This document shows positions 61,501 to 64,000 of a stretch of 64,000 bases of DNA, piece after piece. Below the pieces are notes generated by a model. The model had not been told where the DNA came from. It worked only from the letters and a program-made list of their open reading frames with translations, and searched no databases. Positions within the stretch are counted from its first letter, which is position 1. Each line of letters opens with the position of its first letter. The DNA is from Martinezella rhizogenes (lineage in GTDB: Bacteria; Pseudomonadota; Alphaproteobacteria; Rhizobiales; Rhizobiaceae): the NCBI RefSeq assembly GCF_000799715.1, contig NZ_JUHG01000014.1, positions 124,001 to 188,000 of the forward strand. The letters run 5' to 3'. The translations under genes were made by a program, and so were the position numbers.

Positions 61501-64000
61501 ATTGCGATGACATGGAAGACGCCGAGGGAGTTCTCGCCGAGATCGCCGTCGAATTCCGGCTTGATGCCGATGCGCGGCCCGTCCGCCCTGACCGGCAGGG
61601 TCAGCGAGCGCTCGACGGCTCGGCCGCCGGCTTCCTGCATCCGCACGGTGATGTCGGCGTTGAGCAATTGCGTGGTCGAGGGCGTGTCGTTGACAGTGAC
61701 GTCGAAGGTCGTCTTGCCGTCCTCATCCAGCGCCTGCAAGTCATCGAGCGGCAGCTGGGTGCTTTCGGCCTTGTTGTCGCTGCTGTCGCTATCGCTGTCG
61801 TCGCTGGCATTCTGCCCAGCACCCTCATCGGCAAGGCCGAACTGATAGCCCTTGTAGTCGTCGCTTTGGCGCGTCGGCTTCAGCGTTACGTCGCCTTCAA
61901 GGCTGAGGCCGGCGGCCGGTGCGCCATAGAGATAGCGTCCTTCGATATTGATCGGAGTCGGCTTGCCGACTTCGATCGCCTTGGCATCGCTCTTCATGTC
62001 GAATTCGGTGCGATCCGGCACGAAGTCGTCGACCAGGAAGGTCTGCGAGCCGATCGAGGAACCCTTCGGATCGGTATAGATATTCATCGTCCAGCTGCCG
62101 CGCATCGCCGTCTGTTGCAGTGGCAGGTCGACATTATAGCCGCCGAGCTTGCCGCCGTCGGTGACAACGCGGCGATCCTCGACACCGTCGGGGCGCAGGA
62201 AGACGAAGGTGAGTGGCAGGTTCTCTACCGCCACGGAGCTGATGTCACGCGCAAGTGCTGAGGCATGCACCGTCTCGCCGACGCGGTAGATGCCGCGTTC
62301 CGTCCAGGCGGTGAGGTCGATCGCGCCCGGTGCCGTGCGGCCCGCGACGCCGCGGTCGGAAAGATCGAAGCCGGCGCGGGTCATGTCGAGAAAGACGTAG
62401 TCCTGATCGCCGTTCTGGGCGGCAATGACGGCCGGCGTCATGCCCGCGGTGCCGCGCATCAGGCCGGCGCTGAAGATGGCGCGGCCATTCGCATCGGTCT
62501 TGGCGGTGCCGAGGATTTCGTTGTTCTTGGCAAGCAGCTGCAGCTCGACGCCGACGGTCGGCTTGGCGCTGCCGAGCGAGCGGGTGAAGACGTTCAGCCC
62601 GTCCGTGCCGGCATAGGTGGTGATGCCGATATCGGAAACCACGAACCATTGCGTCGCCTGCGAATCCCACTCCTGGCCGCTGCCGTTCGGTGCGACGGCG
62701 GTGAGCACGTAGACGCCGGGCTTACGCTGCGGCAGGGCTTCGTCGACCGGGAAGCTGGTGACGACATCCTTGTTGAGGTTCTGCTGGATCTCGATAGAAC
62801 CCTGCCAGACCAGTTCGCCGCTGGTGTCCTGGATGGTCTGGGCGCCATAGCCGCTCATCTGCGTCAGGAATTGAGAATTGTTCAGCAGTTGCGCGATGTT
62901 GCGGTCGCCGATGCGGTAGAGCTTCAGATTGGCGGTGGTGGTGTTGACCGAAACGATCGGTATGCCGCGACGTGCGGTCGACGGCAGCACGAAATTGTCG
63001 CCGGTGAAGCGGATCGAAGCCGAGCGATCCTTGACGTAGACGTCGACATTGACCTGCGTGGCAAGATCCTCATCGACGGAGGAGGGCAGGCCGGGGCGCA
63101 GTGAAATCCTGTAGCGCTGGCCGAATTCGAGGCCCTCGACGCAAATCTGATTGTCCTTGGCGTCGACGCCCTTGGGCGCGGCACCATTGACGGTGACGAA
63201 AGGTGTGTAGTCGACGCCGCTCTTCACCAGCTTTTCTGAGAACTGCACGCAGGCGCGGGGCGAGGCATTGTCGTTATCCAGCGTGTTGCCGGAAACGCGG
63301 AAACCCTGGCGGGCGCGCAGATCGTCATAGGCGGCCTGGACTGCGGCGGAACTCGTGAGCGCGAGGCTCGCCTTGTAAGCGCTGAGCGCCTGGCGATAGT
63401 TCTGCGCATTTTTTAGCGACTCGGCCATGACGGCGAGCGCATCGGCGCGGCTCGAGGTCGTGCGGGAGAGCTGATAGCCATTGATGGCGGCGTAGGCAGC
63501 CTGTGTGGCGAGCGACGTGTCGTTGGTCGTCGTATTGGCGGCACGCGCCATCTCGACCCAGAGGTCGCCATTGTCTGGCGACAGCGACAATGCCCCCTGG
63601 AAAGCGTTCAACGCATTGTTGACATTGCCGGAGGTGATCTCGATGCGGCCGAGCGCGATCAAGCTCTCGACGCCCTGTCCCTTCAGGTTGGCGGCGAGCG
63701 TCAGCCGGCCTTTCGCATCGCTCGCGCTCTGGACGAAATCGTCGGAGAGGAAGGGAAGCGCGGGTGCCGCGCCGATATCCGGCTCGTTAGCGGCGGCCGT
63801 CTCGACGACCTTGCCGGCGATGGCGCCTGCCACTGTATTGAGCTGGTTGAAATCGGACTTCAGGAAGCACCACTTCACCTTTGGATTATAGGTGAAGGCC
63901 TTGCAGGATTTATCGCCGACGCAAGACGCCGAGCATTGGTCGAGCGTCACGTTCTGCTCGGTGCGCAGGTCGAAACCGTAGTAGTCGCCATCCTGCGTGG
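58587..64000 (-). CDS. bacterial alpha-2-macroglobulin (YfhM-like), N-terminus beyond window
   Basis: About 1804 residues are visible; the frame continues past the right edge, so the signal peptide and start are missing. Near the visible N-terminus is a PAN/apple-like domain with cysteines (DQCSASC, KSCKAFTY, KWCFL). Macroglobulin-type beta domains follow. The thioester motif is present as YGCAEQ, about residue 1336 counted from the first in-window GTG, followed by the alpha-alpha barrel of the thioester domain. Such periplasmic proteins trap proteases. It is transcribed with pbpC. Confidence 0.95.
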   Translation of the reverse strand, partial: TQDGDYYGFDLRTEQNVTLDQCSASCVGDKSCKAFTYNPKVKWCFLKSDFNQLNTVAGAIAGKVVETAAANEPDIGAAPALPFLSDDFVQSASDAKGRLTLAANLKGQGVESLIALGRIEITSGNVNNALNAFQGALSLSPDNGDLWVEMARAANTTTNDTSLATQAAYAAINGYQLSRTTSSRADALAVMAESLKNAQNYRQALSAYKASLALTSSAAVQAAYDDLRARQGFRVSGNTLDNDNASPRACVQFSEKLVKSGVDYTPFVTVNGAAPKGVDAKDNQICVEGLEFGQRYRISLRPGLPSSVDEDLATQVNVDVYVKDRSASIRFTGDNFVLPSTARRGIPIVSVNTTTANLKLYRIGDRNIAQLLNNSQFLTQMSGYGAQTIQDTSGELVWQGSIEIQQNLNKDVVTSFPVDEALPQRKPGVYVLTAVAPNGSGQEWDSQATQWFVVSDIGITTYAGTDGLNVFTRSLGSAKPTVGVELQLLAKNNEILGTAKTDANGRAIFSAGLMRGTAGMTPAVIAAQNGDQDYVFLDMTRAGFDLSDRGVAGRTAPGAIDLTAWTERGIYRVGETVHASALARDISSVAVENLPLTFVFLRPDGVEDRRVVTDGGKLGGYNVDLPLQQTAMRGSWTMNIYTDPKGSSIGSQTFLVDDFVPDRTEFDMKSDAKAIEVGKPTPINIEGRYLYGAPAAGLSLEGDVTLKPTRQSDDYKGYQFGLADEGAGQNASDDSDSDSSDNKAESTQLPLDDLQALDEDGKTTFDVTVNDTPSTTQLLNADITVRMQEAGGRAVERSLTLPVRADGPRIGIKPEFDGDLGENSLGVFHVIAIDQNGQKQAMQGLTWRLLSVERDYQWYRDGNSWKYEPITSTKQVATGTVNATTDGAEISVPVTWGRYRLEVDTADTNGPESSVEFNAGWYVASTSTETPDALEVSLDKSSYHIGDTAKLKVTSRYAGQLMVTAGSETLISVANADIGATGGEVDIPVTADWGAGTYLTATLFRPGEAQESRMPMRAIGIKWAAVDPGERKLQVKLDAPPKVLPRQPLSVAVQVTGAGANEDAYVTLAAVDVGILNLTRYEPPAPDEWYYGQRQLGLEIRDIYGRLIDGSLGATGKLRTGGDGGQAGLGASPPTQKLVAFFSGPVKLDADGKANVSFDIPQFNGTARLMAVAWSKAGVGHATQDVIIRDPVVVTASLPRFLAPGDKANLRLDIANTDAPAGDYKLAVTGNAAVTVDASATQQTINLQPGGKYDITLPLTGGQPGAGTVSINLSGASGLSLDQSLDLPVRPAQLPVTERRLVSLAPGKSLTVNADLLADSVLPGASVSVNVSRSGAFDVPALLMSLSHYPYGCAEQTASSAMPLLYFSDLAIKNGLADDKEIRQRVQDAIYREMSYQSSTGSFGLWGPGSGDLWLDAYVTDFLTRAREQKYTVPDQAMAQALENLQNALSANTNVKDNGNEIAYALYVLARNKKASISDLRYYADTMLNDFPTPLSKAHLAAALALYGDAQRSRNIFVDSLQMSQQGLVTKVSFARSDYGSSLRDGAAVLALAAESRPVPPIVPELSTVVANEWQNKRYTSTQEQTWMLLAARALQNGDDGLTLDVNGATHTGTYMAQMSGDALIGHPLTVTNTTRQPLAAAVTTVAAPVSPLPAGGNGFTIERKYYTLDGEEANITEAQQNERYVVVLHVTGANSWQSRILVTDLLPAGFEIDNPSIVNSAQLSNFDWLSEVQPAHVEFRNDRFVAAFDESWGSRDLSLAYVVRAVTPGTYDHPAASVEDMYRPQFSARTAMGRMEVQAAQQ

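Noticed and set aside
60150..62261. 703-codon plus-strand open frame antisense to the alpha-2-macroglobulin gene
   Set aside because: It lies opposite a clear protein with motifs. High GC and codon bias leave the antisense frame open. Its translation has no domain and is low in hydrophobic order.

Overview
The window is a chromosomal segment of an alphaproteobacterium of the Rhizobiaceae, most likely Rhizobium. Evidence: the high-GC codon bias, the infC-rpmI-rplT-pheS-pheT block, an Irr/ICE iron box in front of an mbfA-type gene, a BA14K-family protein, a RpoE2/EcfG-type promoter, many periplasmic-binding-protein ABC systems, and the pairing of a bacterial alpha-2-macroglobulin with penicillin-binding protein 1C. 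I see no phage, insertion sequence, CRISPR array, rRNA or replication origin. One tRNA-Leu(CAG) is present.

Layout. (1) 1-6430, minus strand: S58 (DmpA/NylC-like) aminopeptidase, LysR regulator, peptide-type ABC binding protein, two permeases and an amidase cut by the window edge. This reads as import and hydrolysis of a small amide or peptide. (2) 6677-12536: a P-loop kinase-like protein, small ORFs, a three-part kinase/M23-like/class-III-aminotransferase fusion, a secreted protein and PurU. (3) 12703-20061: a surface-polysaccharide region with a Wzy-like membrane protein, GH5 glycanase, Wzz-type co-polymerase, FlaA1/CapD-type sugar-nucleotide dehydratase and GT25. A 20-bp palindrome lies between the divergent GH5 and Wzz genes. 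(4) 20837-33472: a catabolic supercluster with Gfo/Idh/MocA dehydrogenase, a complete CUT1 sugar ABC importer, D-threonine-aldolase-like enzyme, M81 (MlrC) peptidase, NTF2-like protein, RidA, RpiR regulator, SDR and GH20 hexosaminidase. It reads as uptake and breakdown of an amino-sugar or amino-acid conjugate. (5) 33606-45069: housekeeping and accessory genes, including a WcbI-like protein, tRNA-Leu, phosphohexomutase, BA14K protein, SelW-like protein, amidotransferase, GFA protein, the ccdAB toxin-antitoxin pair, lepA, XRE-cupin regulator, GNAT, HAD and a histone-deacetylase-like amidohydrolase. (6) 45166-50125: EamA exporter, group III truncated haemoglobin, Irr-controlled mbfA, a KGG/Con-10-type stress protein behind a RpoE2-type promoter, a transglutaminase-like peptidase and an alpha/beta hydrolase. 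(7) 50403-55754: infC (probable ATT start), rpmI, rplT, pheS and pheT, separated by terminators and structured leaders. (8) 56036-64000: NTF2-like protein, pbpC and a partial alpha-2-macroglobulin.

The most notable non-coding structure is a ~190-bp element present twice in opposite orientation (46128-46319 and 55794-55984). Each copy has nested palindromic ends and each lies between the stop codons of convergent genes. Other control signals worth attention are an 11-bp box repeated 73 bp apart before the sugar ABC operon and found with one mismatch before RidA-RpiR, palindromes before the peptide ABC and polysaccharide genes, and a leader hairpin ahead of rpmI-rplT. The best candidate for an undescribed system is the catabolic supercluster of region 4. 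Its genes all belong to recognised families, but its substrate is unknown.
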